Below are positions 1-9,249 of a stretch of DNA of 64,000 bases, piece after piece (the first letter of the stretch is position 1; each line of letters opens with the position of its first letter). Location of the stretch: positions 22,202 to 86,201 of the forward strand of contig NZ_JAJNAL010000023.1 in NCBI RefSeq assembly GCF_022271405.1, in the 5' to 3' direction. The position numbers were made by a program, and so were the translations under genes. The stretch is from Rhodopseudomonas infernalis (GTDB taxonomy: Bacteria > Pseudomonadota > Alphaproteobacteria > Rhizobiales > Xanthobacteraceae). Below the pieces are notes generated by a model that worked only from the letters and a program-made list of their open reading frames with translations, searched no databases and had not been told where the DNA came from.

Positions 1-470
1 GCTGGCTCGACTTCGGCAGCGGCGGCGGCTTTCCCGGCATCGTGCTGGCCTGCGCCATGGCCGAGGTCGGCGGCCACGTCACGTTGGTCGAGCGCATCGC
101 CAAGAAAGCTGCCTTTTTGCGTGAAGCGCTGCGCGTGACCGGCGCGCCCGGCACTGTGGTGCTCGGGGACATTGGGGATAACGTGGATAGGTTTCCCCAG
201 CGGCTCGATTGCATCACCGCGCGCGCCGTCGCTCCGCTACACCAGCTCATCGGTTTCGCCGAACCTCTGATGGCTCCTGGCACACACGTGCTGTTCCTCA
301 AGGGCCAAGATGTAGAGGCTGAATTGACGGAAGCCACCAAATATTGGAATATCGAGCCGCGTTTGCATGCCAGCTTGACCGGGGGTCAGGGCTGGGTCGT
401 CGAACTCGACCGGATCGACCGCCAGGCCCCGACCGCCGCCAGCAAAGAAGCCGCGCATGACCGTCATTGA
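1..470 (+). CDS. rsmG: 16S rRNA (guanine-N7) methyltransferase RsmG, 5'-truncated by window edge
   Basis: RsmG (GidB) methylates N7 of G527 in 16S rRNA using S-adenosylmethionine. The open frame runs from base 3, so the true start lies upstream of the window. About 155 C-terminal residues are visible and begin inside the SAM-binding motif (LDFGSGGGFPGIVLA). Further landmarks are the LVER acidic loop and the TARAVAPL segment typical of GidB. The gene is immediately followed by parA and parB, the conserved mnmG-rsmG-parA-parB order found near many bacterial replication origins. Its stop overlaps a weak ATG of parA at 457 in another frame. Identification is firm; only the 5' end is missing. Confidence 0.93.
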   Translation, partial: WLDFGSGGGFPGIVLACAMAEVGGHVTLVERIAKKAAFLREALRVTGAPGTVVLGDIGDNVDRFPQRLDCITARAVAPLHQLIGFAEPLMAPGTHVLFLKGQDVEAELTEATKYWNIEPRLHASLTGGQGWVVELDRIDRQAPTAASKEAAHDRH

Positions 471-495
471 TGAGATATATCAAGAGGATAAGGGC

Positions 496-1311
496 ATGAC
501 CGAGCCCTTGCGCCCGCGCATCATCGCGCTCGCCAATCAAAAAGGCGGGGTCGGGAAAACCACCACCGCGATCAATCTCGGCACTGCGCTGGCCGCCATC
601 GGCGAGCGCGTGCTGATCGTCGATCTCGATCCGCAGGGCAACGCCTCGACCGGCCTCGGAATCGACCGCCGCGACCGCAACTGTTCGACCTACGACGTGC
701 TGGCCGGCGAAGCGCCGCTGCGCGACGCCGTGGTGGCGACCGCTGTGCCGCGGCTGCATATCGCCGCCTCGACCATGGATCTGTCGGGTCTCGAGCTCGA
801 ACTCGGCCACAGCCGCGACCGCGCCTTTCGGCTGCGCGACGCCATCGGGCTGCTCAACAAGGACATCGATCCGCCGCTCGACTACACCTATGTGCTGATC
901 GACTGCCCGCCGTCGCTGAACCTTCTGACCGTCAACGCGATGGCGGCCGCGGATGCGATCCTGGTGCCGCTGCAGTGCGAGTTCTTCGCCCTCGAAGGTC
1001 TGTCGCAGCTGCTGCAGACCGTCGAGCAGGTGCGCTCGACGCTGAACCCCGACCTCACCATCCACGGCATCGTGCTGACGATGTTCGACAGCCGCAACAA
1101 CCTGTCGAGCCAGGTCGTCGCCGACGTCCGCCAGTTCATGGGCAAGAAGGTCTACGACACCATGATCCCGCGCAACGTCCGGATCTCGGAAGCGCCGAGC
1201 CACGGCAAGCCGGTGCTGGTCTATGATCTGAAATGCGTCGGCAGCGAAGCTTACTTGAAGCTCGCGACCGAAGTGATCCAGCGCGAGCGCGAACTACGCA
1301 CGGCGCATTGA
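496..1311 (+). CDS. parA: Chromosome partitioning ATPase ParA
   Basis: This ParA/Soj-family ATPase works with ParB bound at parS to segregate the chromosome origin. The deviant Walker A motif KGGVGKTT is at residues 16-23 and the Walker B strand (VLIDCPPS) is near residue 136. The ATG at 496 was chosen because AGAGG lies 8 nt upstream. An in-frame ATG at 457 would add 13 residues and overlap rsmG, but has a poorer ribosome site. The 271-residue length is normal for chromosomal ParA. The gene lies 25 bp after rsmG and 193 bp before parB, the gap being filled by a repeat element. It is probably co-transcribed with both. Confidence 0.96.
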   Translation: MTEPLRPRIIALANQKGGVGKTTTAINLGTALAAIGERVLIVDLDPQGNASTGLGIDRRDRNCSTYDVLAGEAPLRDAVVATAVPRLHIAASTMDLSGLELELGHSRDRAFRLRDAIGLLNKDIDPPLDYTYVLIDCPPSLNLLTVNAMAAADAILVPLQCEFFALEGLSQLLQTVEQVRSTLNPDLTIHGIVLTMFDSRNNLSSQVVADVRQFMGKKVYDTMIPRNVRISEAPSHGKPVLVYDLKCVGSEAYLKLATEVIQRERELRTAH

Positions 1312-1317
1312 GGCGAC

Positions 1318-1401
1318 GCCCCGTAGGGTGGGCAAAGCGAAGCGTGCCCACCGCGGCTGCGATAAGACTGATGGCGGAACGATCAGCGCGTGGGCACGGC
1401 G
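1318..1401. repeat. Intergenic palindromic repeat (GTAGGGTGGGCAAAGCG type) between parA and parB
   Basis: The gap between parA and parB holds the motif GTAGGGTGGGCAAAGCGAAG followed by CGTGCCCACC. About 40 bases later comes CGTGGGCACGG, so the GTGCCCAC/GTGGGCAC arms can pair. Elements with this wording are common intergenic repeats in Bradyrhizobium and Rhodopseudomonas genomes (general knowledge, not searched here). This is the only copy seen in the window. Confidence 0.55.
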
Positions 1402-1504
1402 CATCTCGGACCGACCAGATGCGAACTAACAACTCGGCGTCATCGGCGGATGACGAAGCACCAACGTAACGCGGAGTATCGATGTGAATCCAAGGGAGCT
1501 GGCG

Positions 1505-2395
1505 ATGGCCGATGAACACCGGTCGCGGTTGGGGCGGGGGCTGGCGAGCCTGATCGGAGATGTCGGCGGCGAGGCCGCGCATGTCGAGCGGCCGCGCGGT
1601 CAGCGCAAGGTGCCGATCGAATTCATCAAGGCCAATCCGCGCAACCCGCGGCGCAACTTCACCGATGCCGAACTCAGCGAATTGTCGGACTCGATCAAGC
1701 AGCACGGCGTGATCCAGCCGATCGTGGTGCGGCCCGTGAAGGGCGCGCAGGATCGCTTCGAGATCATCGCCGGCGAGCGGCGCTGGCGCGCGGCGCAGCG
1801 CGCCGGCCTGCACGAAGTGCCGATCGTGCCGGTCGACGTCTCGGACGCGCTCGCGCTCGAAATCGCCATCGTCGAGAACGTGCAGCGCGAGGACCTCAAT
1901 CCGCTCGAAGAGGCGCTCGGCTATCACGCGCTCGCGAACGAGTTCAAGCGCAGTCAGGACGAGATCGCCAAGATCGTCGGCAAGAGCCGCAGCCACGTCG
2001 CCAATATGATGCGGCTGACCAGGCTGCCCGAGGATGTTCAAGGCCTGATCGCCGCGGGCGATCTCAGCATGGGCCATGCCCGCGCGCTGATCGGCGTGCC
2101 CGATGCGTCCGCGGTCGCCAAGCGCATCATCGCCGAAGGTCTCAATGTGCGGCAGACCGAGGCGCTGGCGCATGACGAGGGCGTGCCCGAACGCAAGCCG
2201 CAGAAGCCGCGCGCGGCCGCGAGCACGAAGCCGGCCAAGGACACCGATACGCTGGCGCTGGAAAAGCGCATCAGCGACGCGCTCGGCATGAAGGTCACGA
2301 TCGACGATCAGGACGGCGCCGGCGCCGTGCAGATCTGCTACGCCGATCTCGATCAGCTCGACGACATCATCCGCCGGCTCGAGGCCGGCGGTTAG
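1505..2395 (+). CDS. parB: Chromosome partitioning protein ParB
   Basis: ParB binds parS, spreads as a CTP-dependent clamp and stimulates ParA. The 296-residue protein opens with the basic LGRGLASLIGD box that contacts ParA. It then has the ParB/Srx nucleotide-binding domain with GERRWRAAQRAG near residue 89, and a helix-turn-helix (EIAKIVGKSRSHVANMMRL) near residues 152-170. The C-terminus is the usual dimerisation domain. The ATG at 1505 was chosen because AAGGGAG ends 7 nt upstream; an upstream in-frame GTG at 1484 lacks such a site. It follows parA in the same orientation. Confidence 0.96.
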   Translation: MADEHRSRLGRGLASLIGDVGGEAAHVERPRGQRKVPIEFIKANPRNPRRNFTDAELSELSDSIKQHGVIQPIVVRPVKGAQDRFEIIAGERRWRAAQRAGLHEVPIVPVDVSDALALEIAIVENVQREDLNPLEEALGYHALANEFKRSQDEIAKIVGKSRSHVANMMRLTRLPEDVQGLIAAGDLSMGHARALIGVPDASAVAKRIIAEGLNVRQTEALAHDEGVPERKPQKPRAAASTKPAKDTDTLALEKRISDALGMKVTIDDQDGAGAVQICYADLDQLDDIIRRLEAGG

Positions 2396-2556
2396 TTCGT
2401 CTTTCGTCGCCCGGGCTTGGTCTGGGAACAGCCGGCGCTTGCTGCGCCGGGGCCGAACATGATAGGCCGGCGCGCCTTTCGGGGTGCCGGCGATCGCCCG
2501 GCCGAACCGCGCCCTCCGCGGATTTTCCCTTCTCTCGTCGCCACGGACAGATCTCG

Positions 2557-3558
2557 ATGACCCCAGCCAAATACGACGTCCTCGCCATCGGCAACGCGCT
2601 GTTCGACGTGCTGGTGCGCACCAAGGACGACTTCCTGGTCCGGCACGGCATGGCGAAGGGCAGCATGGCGCTGATCGATCAGGCACAGGCGGCGGCGATC
2701 TATGCCGACATGGGAACGGCGACGGAAATTTCCGGAGGCTCGGCCGCCAACACGATCGTCGGGCTGGCCTCGTTCGGTGCCCGCACCGCGTATGTCGGCA
2801 AGATCAAGGACGACCAGATCGGCAAGCTGTACGCGCACGACATCCGCGCCGCCGGCGTCGCCTTCGACACCAAGCCGGCATCCGAGGGGCCGGCGACCGG
2901 CTGCTCCTACATCCTGGTGACGCCCGATGGCGAGCGCACCATGAACACGTATTTGGGAGCCGCGCAGGATCTGGTGCCGGCCGATATCGACGAGGCGCAG
3001 ATCGCCGCCGCGTCGATCGTGTATCTCGAAGGCTATCTGTGGGATCCGCCGCAGGCCAAGGAGGCCTTCCTCAAGGCCTCGAAGATCGCCCATGGCGCCG
3101 GCCGCAAGGTCGCGCTGACGCTATCGGACTCGTTCTGCGTCGATCGCTACCGCGCCGAATTTCTCGACCTGATGCGCAGCAAGACCGTCGACCTGATCTT
3201 CGCCAACGAGTCGGAGCTGCACGCGCTGTATCAGACCTCCGACTTCGACACCGCCCTGAAGGCGCTCGGCCAGGACGTCGCGCTCGGCGTCGTGACGCGG
3301 AGCGAGAAGGGCTGCGCAGTGGTCGAAGGTGATAGCATCACGCTGGTGCCCGCCGCGTCGATCGAGCAACTCGTCGACACCACCGGCGCCGGCGACCTGT
3401 TTGCCGCCGGCTTCCTGTTCGGCCTCGTCCGCAATGCCGGCTACGAGAACGCCGGCCGCCTCGCCGCCCTCGCGGCCGCCGAAGTCATCCAGCACATCGG
3501 CGCCCGCCCGCAGGTGTCGCTTAAAGAGTTGGCGCAGCAGCACGGGCTGCCGGTGTAA
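2557..3558 (+). CDS. PfkB-family (adenosine kinase-like) sugar/nucleoside kinase
   Basis: A 333-residue ribokinase-fold kinase, most like the adenosine kinase branch of the PfkB family, which phosphorylates adenosine or a sugar with ATP. The N-terminal signature (YDVLAIGNALFDVLV), the glycine motif SGGSAANT and the C-terminal anion-hole motif DTTGAGD (residues 274-280, catalytic base Asp280) are all intact. It is monocistronic, 161 bp after parB and convergent with the acyl-CoA synthetase, with a palindromic repeat in the gap. Family assignment is strong; the substrate is inferred only from the branch, and other ribokinase-like sugars cannot be excluded. Confidence 0.88.
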   Translation: MTPAKYDVLAIGNALFDVLVRTKDDFLVRHGMAKGSMALIDQAQAAAIYADMGTATEISGGSAANTIVGLASFGARTAYVGKIKDDQIGKLYAHDIRAAGVAFDTKPASEGPATGCSYILVTPDGERTMNTYLGAAQDLVPADIDEAQIAAASIVYLEGYLWDPPQAKEAFLKASKIAHGAGRKVALTLSDSFCVDRYRAEFLDLMRSKTVDLIFANESELHALYQTSDFDTALKALGQDVALGVVTRSEKGCAVVEGDSITLVPAASIEQLVDTTGAGDLFAAGFLFGLVRNAGYENAGRLAALAAAEVIQHIGARPQVSLKELAQQHGLPV

Positions 3559-3570
3559 ACCTCTCCCCAA

Positions 3571-3689
3571 GTCATTCCGGGGCGCGGACGAAGTTCGCGA
3601 ACCCGGAATCTCCTGCTTGTCGCACTGCCGTCTCGCAGAACATGTCGGGATTCCGGGTCTGCGCGCTGTCGCGCGCATCCCGGAATGAC
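3571..3689. repeat. Palindromic repeat, GTCATTCCGGGG family
   Basis: The element starts GTCATTCCGGGGCGCG and ends with the complementary CATCCCGGAATGAC. Inner arms (AACCCGGAATC and GATTCCGGGT) form a second stem, so the whole 119 bp can fold as a long cruciform. It sits between two convergent genes. The same family makes up the tandem array at 30942-31571. Confidence 0.75.
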
Positions 3690-3719
3690 GTCGCTCTTGT
3701 TGCTACTTGCAACGACGCC

Positions 3720-5459
3720 TCACGCCGTCTTCGCCGCCTTCAGCCCCAGCTTCTCTTCCACCTTCTCGCGCATCACGAATTTCTGGATCTTGCCGGTGAC
3801 GGTCATCGGGAAGTCGTCGACGAATTCGACGTAGCGCGGGATCTTGTTGTGGGCGATCTGGCCCTGGCAGAAGGCGCGGATGTCGTCGGCGGTGAGCGTC
3901 TCGCCGGGGCGGACGCGGACCCAGGCGCACAGCTCCTCGCCGTAGCGTTCGTCGGCGACGCCGAAAATCTGAACGTCCTGGATCTTGGGGTGGCGATACA
4001 GGAATTCCTCGATCTCGCGCGGATACAGGTTCTCGCCGCCGCGGATCACCATGTCCTTGATGCGGCCGACGATATTGCAGAAGCCTTCGTCGTCGATCAC
4101 CGCCAGATCGCCGGTGTGCATCCAGCCGGCAGCGTCGAGTACGTCGGCGGTCTTCTCCGCTTCGTCCCAATAGCCCAGCATGATGCTGTAGCCGCGGGTG
4201 CAGAGCTCGCCGCGCGTGCCACGTGGCACGATACGGCCTTCGAGATCGATGACTTTGACCTCGACATGCGGATGGATGCGTCCGACCGTCGAGACCCGGC
4301 GCTCCTCCGGATCGTCGACCGCGCTTTGGAAACTGACCGGGCTGGTCTCGGTCATGCCATAGGCGATCGTGACTTCGCGCATGTTCATCGCATCGTTGAC
4401 GCGGCGCATCACTTCGACCGGGCACGGCGCGCCGGCCATGATGCCGGTGCGCAGCGCCGACAGATCGAAACTCGCGAACTGCGGGTGGTCGAGCTCGGCG
4501 ATGAACATCGTCGGCACGCCGTACAGCGCGGTGCATTTCTCCGATGATGCGGTCTCCAGCGTCGCCAGCGGATCGAATCCTTCGCCCGGATACACCATGG
4601 TGGCGCCGGAAGTAACGGACGCTAGGTTTCCCATCACCATGCCGAAGCAGTGATACAGCGGAACGGGAATGCAGATGCGGTCCTGCTCGGTCAGCTTCAT
4701 GGCGCGGCCGACGAAGTAACCGTTGTTGAGGATGTTGTGATGCGTCAGCGTCACGCCCTTGGGCGAGCCGGTGGTGCCGCTGGTGAACTGGATGTTGACC
4801 GCATCGTCGAACTGCAATTCGCCGGCAAGCCGCGCGACCATCTCGCGATGCCGATCGCCGCCCAGCGTGGCGATCTCGTCGAACGCGATGGTGCCGGCAG
4901 ATTTCGGGCCGCCGATCTGAATCACCGCGCGTAGCTGGGGTAGCTTCGCCGATTTCAGCGCGCCCGGTTGCGACTGCCTCAGCTCGGGGATCAGCGTATT
5001 TAGCATCTCCATATAGGCGGAGGTCTTGAAGGCGGTGGCGGTGACCAGCGCGGCACAGCCGACCTTGGCGAGCGCGAATTCCAGTTCGCTGAGCCGATAG
5101 GCCGGATTGATAGTAACCAGGACAAGGCCCGCTTTGGCGGCGGCGAATTGCGTCAGCGTCCATTCGGGTCGGTTCATTGACCACACGCCGATGCGTTCGC
5201 CGCGCTGCAGGCCGAGCGCGAGGAAGCCCGCGGCAAGCGCATCGACGCGCTGCGCGAATGCGCGCCAGCTCCAGCGAACATCATGACTCGGTGATACCAA
5301 AGCCTCGCGTTCGGGCCAGCGCTGCGCGGTGCGGTCGAGCGCCTGGCCGATGGTGATGCCGAGCAGCGGCGCGTCGGAGACGCCGCACACGTAGCTGGGA
5401 GACACGAAGCTGGGAGACTTGTAGCTGGGAGACTTGCCGCCTGAAGCCTGATCGGTCAC
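3720..5459 (-). CDS. AMP-dependent fatty acyl-CoA synthetase
   Basis: An ANL-superfamily acyl-CoA ligase of 579 residues that would activate a fatty or related acid to its CoA thioester via an acyl-adenylate. The phosphate-binding P-loop [10 protein letters not shown] lies near residue 225. The YGMTETSP motif and the C-terminal catalytic lysine segment ([10 protein letters not shown]) are present. GTG at 5459 was chosen because GGAGGA lies 8 nt upstream; the open frame extends 36 codons further without a better site. Just inside the start is an odd SPS(Y/F)(K/V) pentapeptide repeat (see findings). It follows a hydrolase gene on the same strand by 111 bp, possibly co-transcribed. Confidence 0.92.
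   Translation of the reverse strand: MTDQASGGKSPSYKSPSFVSPSYVCGVSDAPLLGITIGQALDRTAQRWPEREALVSPSHDVRWSWRAFAQRVDALAAGFLALGLQRGERIGVWSMNRPEWTLTQFAAAKAGLVLVTINPAYRLSELEFALAKVGCAALVTATAFKTSAYMEMLNTLIPELRQSQPGALKSAKLPQLRAVIQIGGPKSAGTIAFDEIATLGGDRHREMVARLAGELQFDDAVNIQFTSGTTGSPKGVTLTHHNILNNGYFVGRAMKLTEQDRICIPVPLYHCFGMVMGNLASVTSGATMVYPGEGFDPLATLETASSEKCTALYGVPTMFIAELDHPQFASFDLSALRTGIMAGAPCPVEVMRRVNDAMNMREVTIAYGMTETSPVSFQSAVDDPEERRVSTVGRIHPHVEVKVIDLEGRIVPRGTRGELCTRGYSIMLGYWDEAEKTADVLDAAGWMHTGDLAVIDDEGFCNIVGRIKDMVIRGGENLYPREIEEFLYRHPKIQDVQIFGVADERYGEELCAWVRVRPGETLTADDIRAFCQGQIAHNKIPRYVEFVDDFPMTVTGKIQKFVMREKVEEKLGLKAAKTA
4215..4230. other. 16-bp perfect palindrome resembling a degenerate parS site
   Basis: CGTGCCACGTGGCACG is a perfect palindrome inside the acyl-CoA synthetase gene, 1.8 kb downstream of parB. 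The widespread parS core is GTTCCACGTGGAAC. This site keeps the central CCACGTGG and differs at one position in each half. It could be a weak ParB site or a chance result of codon use at Pro-Arg-Gly-Thr. Confidence 0.25.
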
Positions 5460-5570
5460 GTGCTGGGTTCCTCCGTGCGGGCTGATTTGAATCGGCGCCG
5501 GTCTTGATTGGAAGAGGGTCGTGCCTGCGGCGGAGCTTGTCGAGCCCCGCCGCAGTGCTTGTGGCAAACT

Positions 5571-6755
5571 TCAGGCAGCCTTTTGGCCAGTGCCGAGGCC
5601 CGCATAGACGCCCCGTTCGAACGCCGCGAAGGTATCGAGGCACTTGGCGTCGCCGAACGGCAGCACCTGCATCAGGATCACGCCGCAGATGTCGCGGGTC
5701 GGATCGATCCAGTAGTACGTGTTGGCAAGGCCGGCCCAGGCGAGGCTGCCGGGGCTGCGGCCTTCGGGCGTCGTCTCGGTGTTGATCAGGAAGCTGAGGC
5801 CCCACTTCTTGTCCATGCCGGGATAGAGATCGACGTCGTTGGTCGCGAAGGCGATCGCCGAGTTCAGCCGGGTGACGTTGAGATCGCCGATGTGATTCTG
5901 ACCCATCAGCGCGACGGTCTCGGGCTTCAGCACCTGCTGGCCGTTACCACGGCCCTTGTTGAGGATCATCCGGGCGAACTTCAAGTAATCGGCCGCGGTG
6001 CCGTAAAGGCCGCCGCCGCCCATGGGGAATTCGGGCTCCTGCGCGACCTCGAACGGAATCGGCGTCAGCGAACCGTCCTCGCCGCGGGCATGCACGGCGA
6101 CCAGCCGTTCGCGCTGCGTATCACCGATCTTGAAGCCGGTGTCGGTCATGCCGAGCGGCGCGAAGATGTGGTCACGCAAATACGCGTCGAGCTTGAGGCC
6201 GCTGGCCGCTTCCACCGCCTTGCCGGCGAAGTCGATATTGATGCCGTATTCCCAGCGCGTGCCGGGATCGGACGCCAGCGGCGTCTTCAGCGCGGCCTCC
6301 TGGCAGCCGATGATGCCGGGCACGCCGTGGTGCTCCATGTACTTCACCATGTCGGCGTTCCACATGTCGTAGCAGAAGCCGGCGGTGTGGGTGAGCAGCT
6401 GGCGCAGCGTGATCGGCGTCCTGGCTGGCCGCGTCTTCGGCGTGCCGTCGGCCGCGAAGCCGTCGAGCACCAGCGGCGCGGCAAGATCGGGCAGCACCTT
6501 GCCGATCGGCTCGTCGAGCGACAGCTTGCCCTGTTCGACCAGCTGCATCGCCGCCGCGGCGGTGATGGCCTTGGTCATCGAGGCGATCCAGAACACGCTG
6601 TCGAGCGTCATCGGCTGCGGCTTCGACAGATCGCGCTGGCCGAACGCGCCCTGATACACGGTGTCGCCGGCGCTGCCGGCCATCGCGACGACGCCTGGAA
6701 TGTCGCCGCGCTCGCAGAAGCGTTGCAGCGATTGGTCGATCTCTGCGCTGTGCAT
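5571..6755 (-). CDS. Serine hydrolase of the beta-lactamase (class C/EstB-like) family
   Basis: A 394-residue beta-lactamase-fold hydrolase. The catalytic SMTK motif (Ser59, Lys62) sits in the expected N-terminal position, and the WEYGIN segment supplies the second catalytic tyrosine motif. No signal peptide is apparent, so it is probably a cytoplasmic esterase or amidase of the EstB/PBP4 group rather than a secreted antibiotic-resistance enzyme. It lies upstream of the acyl-CoA synthetase on the same strand, so it may release an acid that the synthetase activates (inference). Its natural substrate is unknown. Confidence 0.85.
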   Translation of the reverse strand: MHSAEIDQSLQRFCERGDIPGVVAMAGSAGDTVYQGAFGQRDLSKPQPMTLDSVFWIASMTKAITAAAAMQLVEQGKLSLDEPIGKVLPDLAAPLVLDGFAADGTPKTRPARTPITLRQLLTHTAGFCYDMWNADMVKYMEHHGVPGIIGCQEAALKTPLASDPGTRWEYGINIDFAGKAVEAASGLKLDAYLRDHIFAPLGMTDTGFKIGDTQRERLVAVHARGEDGSLTPIPFEVAQEPEFPMGGGGLYGTAADYLKFARMILNKGRGNGQQVLKPETVALMGQNHIGDLNVTRLNSAIAFATNDVDLYPGMDKKWGLSFLINTETTPEGRSPGSLAWAGLANTYYWIDPTRDICGVILMQVLPFGDAKCLDTFAAFERGVYAGLGTGQKAA

Positions 6756-7022
6756 GTGGTCATCCTCCCTGATGGTTTTTGTACTGGGGCATTGTTCCGC
6801 TGCGGAACGACCGGCGCAAGACGGGAGATCGGTGCAGTGGCCGGACAGCGGGACGCGCCGAGAAGCCGCCTGTCGCCATCCAGGTTAAGGAGCCCGCAAC
6901 CAAAGTGACTTGCGTCACGACGCCACCGGAACGAAGGACGCCGCCCGCGGTTCACAATGCGGCCGCAGTCGCGACGAGATTCGCTCAACCGGGTGCGCCG
7001 ACTCACCTGGCGGAGCACATCA

Positions 7023-7346
7023 ATGACCCCATCCTGGAGCGGCTGGAAACACTACCCGCAGGGCGGTCTCGGCAATATCGACGCGCCGATCGGACCCGGC
7101 ATCTATGAAGTTCGCCGCGCCACCGATGGCGGAATGTTCGCGTTCGACGTGGTCGAAAACCTCGCGATGGCGCTGGCCAAGCTGCAGACCCGCCCGAAGC
7201 GGCTCGGCTGGTTCGGCCGTCGCGGTGGGGTTGCGTTGCCGGAGCTGGAATACCGCTATTTCCCGACGCGGAGCTGGGAACATGCCCGGCTTGCCGCTGA
7301 TCATATGCTCAGCCGCCGCGAATCCTGGTTCAACCGCGCCGCCTGA
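7023..7346 (+). CDS. Small conserved-looking protein of unknown function
   Basis: A 107-residue protein I do not recognise. The ATG at 7023 is preceded by GGAG at suitable spacing, whereas the upstream in-frame start at 6957 has none. The sequence is rich in Trp, Tyr and Arg and begins with a motif (TPSWSGWKHYPQGG) suggesting a small folded domain. No signal peptide or membrane segment is seen. Codon use matches its neighbours. It is divergent from the hydrolase and 139 bp before the semialdehyde dehydrogenase on the same strand. The gap before it (6756-7022) shows no recognisable element. Confidence 0.65.
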   Translation: MTPSWSGWKHYPQGGLGNIDAPIGPGIYEVRRATDGGMFAFDVVENLAMALAKLQTRPKRLGWFGRRGGVALPELEYRYFPTRSWEHARLAADHMLSRRESWFNRAA

Positions 7347-7485
7347 TCGCCGCGCCGCAGCATCGGCGGTCACAGCCGTTTGACGATGCGGCGTCGGTGC
7401 GCCGGCGCCGCGATGCGCCTATACTTCCTGCAGATATCGTCGGTGCGATGAGCCGCGCCGATGCCAACCTGGAGGATGTGATCCG

Positions 7486-8976
7486 ATGGCCCAGACCGCT
7501 GCCGCCCGCAAGTCAGATACCGCAGCCCTGCGTGACCGCCTGAAGGATCCGTCGCTGCTGCGCGAGCAGTGTTATGTCGACGGCGCCTGGACCGGCAGCG
7601 GGTCGATCGTCGTCACCAATCCGGCGACCGGCGGCGAAATCGGCCGGGTGCCCAGTCTCGGCGCCGCCGACGCAACCGCCGCGGTCGAAGCCGCGCAGCG
7701 CGCGTTTCCGGCCTGGGCCAAGCTGACCGCCAAGCAGCGTTCCAACATCCTGCGCAAGTGGTTCGAGCTGATCGTCGCCCATCGCGAGGATTTGGCGCTG
7801 ATTCTCACCACCGAACAAGGCAAGCCGCTCGCCGAGGCGCTCGGCGAGGTCGACATCGGCGCCGCCTATATCGAGTTCTTCGCCGAGGAAGCGCGGCGGG
7901 TTTACGGCGAGACCATCCCGACCCAGCGCGCCGACGCGCGGCTGATCGCCATCAAGCAGCCGATCGGCGTGTGCGCCGCGATCACGCCGTGGAACTTCCC
8001 GAACTCGATGATCACCCGCAAGGTGTCGCCGGCCCTGGCGGCAGGCTGCACCGTGGTGCTGAAGCCGGCCGAAGAGACGCCGTTCTCGGCGCTGGCGCTG
8101 GCGGTGCTGGCCGAGAAGGCCGGCCTGCCGAAGGGTGTGTTCAACATCGTCACCGGTGATGCGCCGCCGATCGGCAAGGTGTTCTGCGAGCATCCAGCAG
8201 TGCGCTTCGTCGGCTTCACCGGCTCCACCGAAGTCGGCAAAATCCTGTATCGGCAATCCGCCGGCACGGTGAAGAAGCTCGGCCTCGAACTCGGCGGCAA
8301 CGCGCCGTTCATCGTGTTCGACGATGCCGACATCGACGCCGCGGTCGAAGGCGCCATGGTGTCGAAATATCGCAACATGGGCCAGACCTGCGTGTGCGCC
8401 AATCGCCTGTATGTGCAGGACGGCGTCTACGACGCGTTCGTCGAAAAGCTCGCCGCCAAGGTCAAGGCGATGAAAATTGGCGACGGCACCGAGCAGGGCG
8501 TGACGCAGGGCCCGCTGATCAACGAGGCCGCGGTCGAGAAGACCGAGCGGCACATCGCCGACGCGGTCGCGCACGGCGCCAAGGTGATCACCGGTGGTAA
8601 GCGCTCGGAGCTTGGCGGCACGTTCTTCGAGCCGACCGTGCTGGCCGACGTGCGCACCGACGCGCTGGTGGCGCATGAGGAGACGTTCGGCCCGCTGGCG
8701 CCGGTGTTCCGCTTCAAGGACGAAGCCGAAGTGATCCGGCTCGCCAACAACTCGCCGTTCGGCCTCGCCAGCTACTTCTACGCCCGCGACATCGGCCGCG
8801 TCTGGCGCGTTGCCGAGGCGCTGGAGAGCGGCATGGTCGGCGTCAACTCCGGCCTGATCACCACCGAAGTCGCGCCGTTCGGCGGCGTCAAGGAATCCGG
8901 CCTCGGCCGCGAAGGCTCGCATCACGGCATGGAAGAGTATGTCGAGATCAAGTACGTGATGATGGCGGGGATCTGA
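7486..8976 (+). CDS. gabD: NAD(P)-dependent succinate-semialdehyde dehydrogenase
   Basis: An aldehyde dehydrogenase of 496 residues, closest in wording to GabD, which oxidises succinate semialdehyde to succinate. The catalytic Glu268 (ELGGNAPF) and nucleophile Cys302 (GQTCVCANR, the two-cysteine form seen in GabD) are both present, as is the AITPWNFP motif. An AGGAGG-like site precedes the ATG. No GABA transaminase or permease lies beside it, so the physiological substrate could be another semialdehyde. A palindromic repeat lies downstream. Confidence 0.92.
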   Translation: MAQTAAARKSDTAALRDRLKDPSLLREQCYVDGAWTGSGSIVVTNPATGGEIGRVPSLGAADATAAVEAAQRAFPAWAKLTAKQRSNILRKWFELIVAHREDLALILTTEQGKPLAEALGEVDIGAAYIEFFAEEARRVYGETIPTQRADARLIAIKQPIGVCAAITPWNFPNSMITRKVSPALAAGCTVVLKPAEETPFSALALAVLAEKAGLPKGVFNIVTGDAPPIGKVFCEHPAVRFVGFTGSTEVGKILYRQSAGTVKKLGLELGGNAPFIVFDDADIDAAVEGAMVSKYRNMGQTCVCANRLYVQDGVYDAFVEKLAAKVKAMKIGDGTEQGVTQGPLINEAAVEKTERHIADAVAHGAKVITGGKRSELGGTFFEPTVLADVRTDALVAHEETFGPLAPVFRFKDEAEVIRLANNSPFGLASYFYARDIGRVWRVAEALESGMVGVNSGLITTEVAPFGGVKESGLGREGSHHGMEEYVEIKYVMMAGI

Positions 8977-9020
8977 ACTAAGCATTTCGGTCGCCGCGGC
9001 GACACAGCGAAGACGCTCCG

Positions 9021-9108
9021 CGTCATTGCAAGCGAAGCGAAGCAATCCAGGAAGCCGTGAACGACTGAGCCCCTGGATTGCTTCGTCGCTTAGCTCCTCC
9101 CAATGACG
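9021..9108. repeat. Palindromic repeat, CGTCATTGCRAGC family
   Basis: The element begins CGTCATTGCAAGCGAAGCGA and ends CTCCTCCCAATGACG. The central complementary words GAAGCAATCCAG and CTGGATTGCTTCG form the stem. Related copies are at 26678 and 33161. It lies between convergent genes. Confidence 0.75.
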
Positions 9109-9140
9109 GCGAGGCGCCGGAAGGAAACCTGAGTTCTGCA

Positions 9141-9174
9141 GTACTGGATCGCCCGCCTGGGCGGGCGATGACGG
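9141..9174. repeat. Partial palindromic repeat, GCGGGCGATGACGG family
   Basis: A short hairpin (GATCGCCCGCC paired with GGCGGGCGATG) preceded by GTACTGG. It resembles one end of the longer elements at 25374 and 63057 and looks like a truncated copy. Confidence 0.5.
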
Positions 9175-9249
9175 CAAGCGGTGGGGTTCGCTCGTCGTGC
9201 CATAGCGCTCGAGACGATATGTCGATCAGCCGGGATTGATCAGCCGCTT

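Noticed and set aside
457..495. ATG at 457 as parA start
   Set aside because: It overlaps rsmG and lacks a good ribosome site, while 496 has AGAGG at correct spacing. It remains possible.
5508..6908. 466-codon plus-strand frame over the beta-lactamase-like gene
   Set aside because: It is antisense to a protein with intact SMTK motif. The composition (His, Arg, Ala, Gly) is that of a shadow frame.
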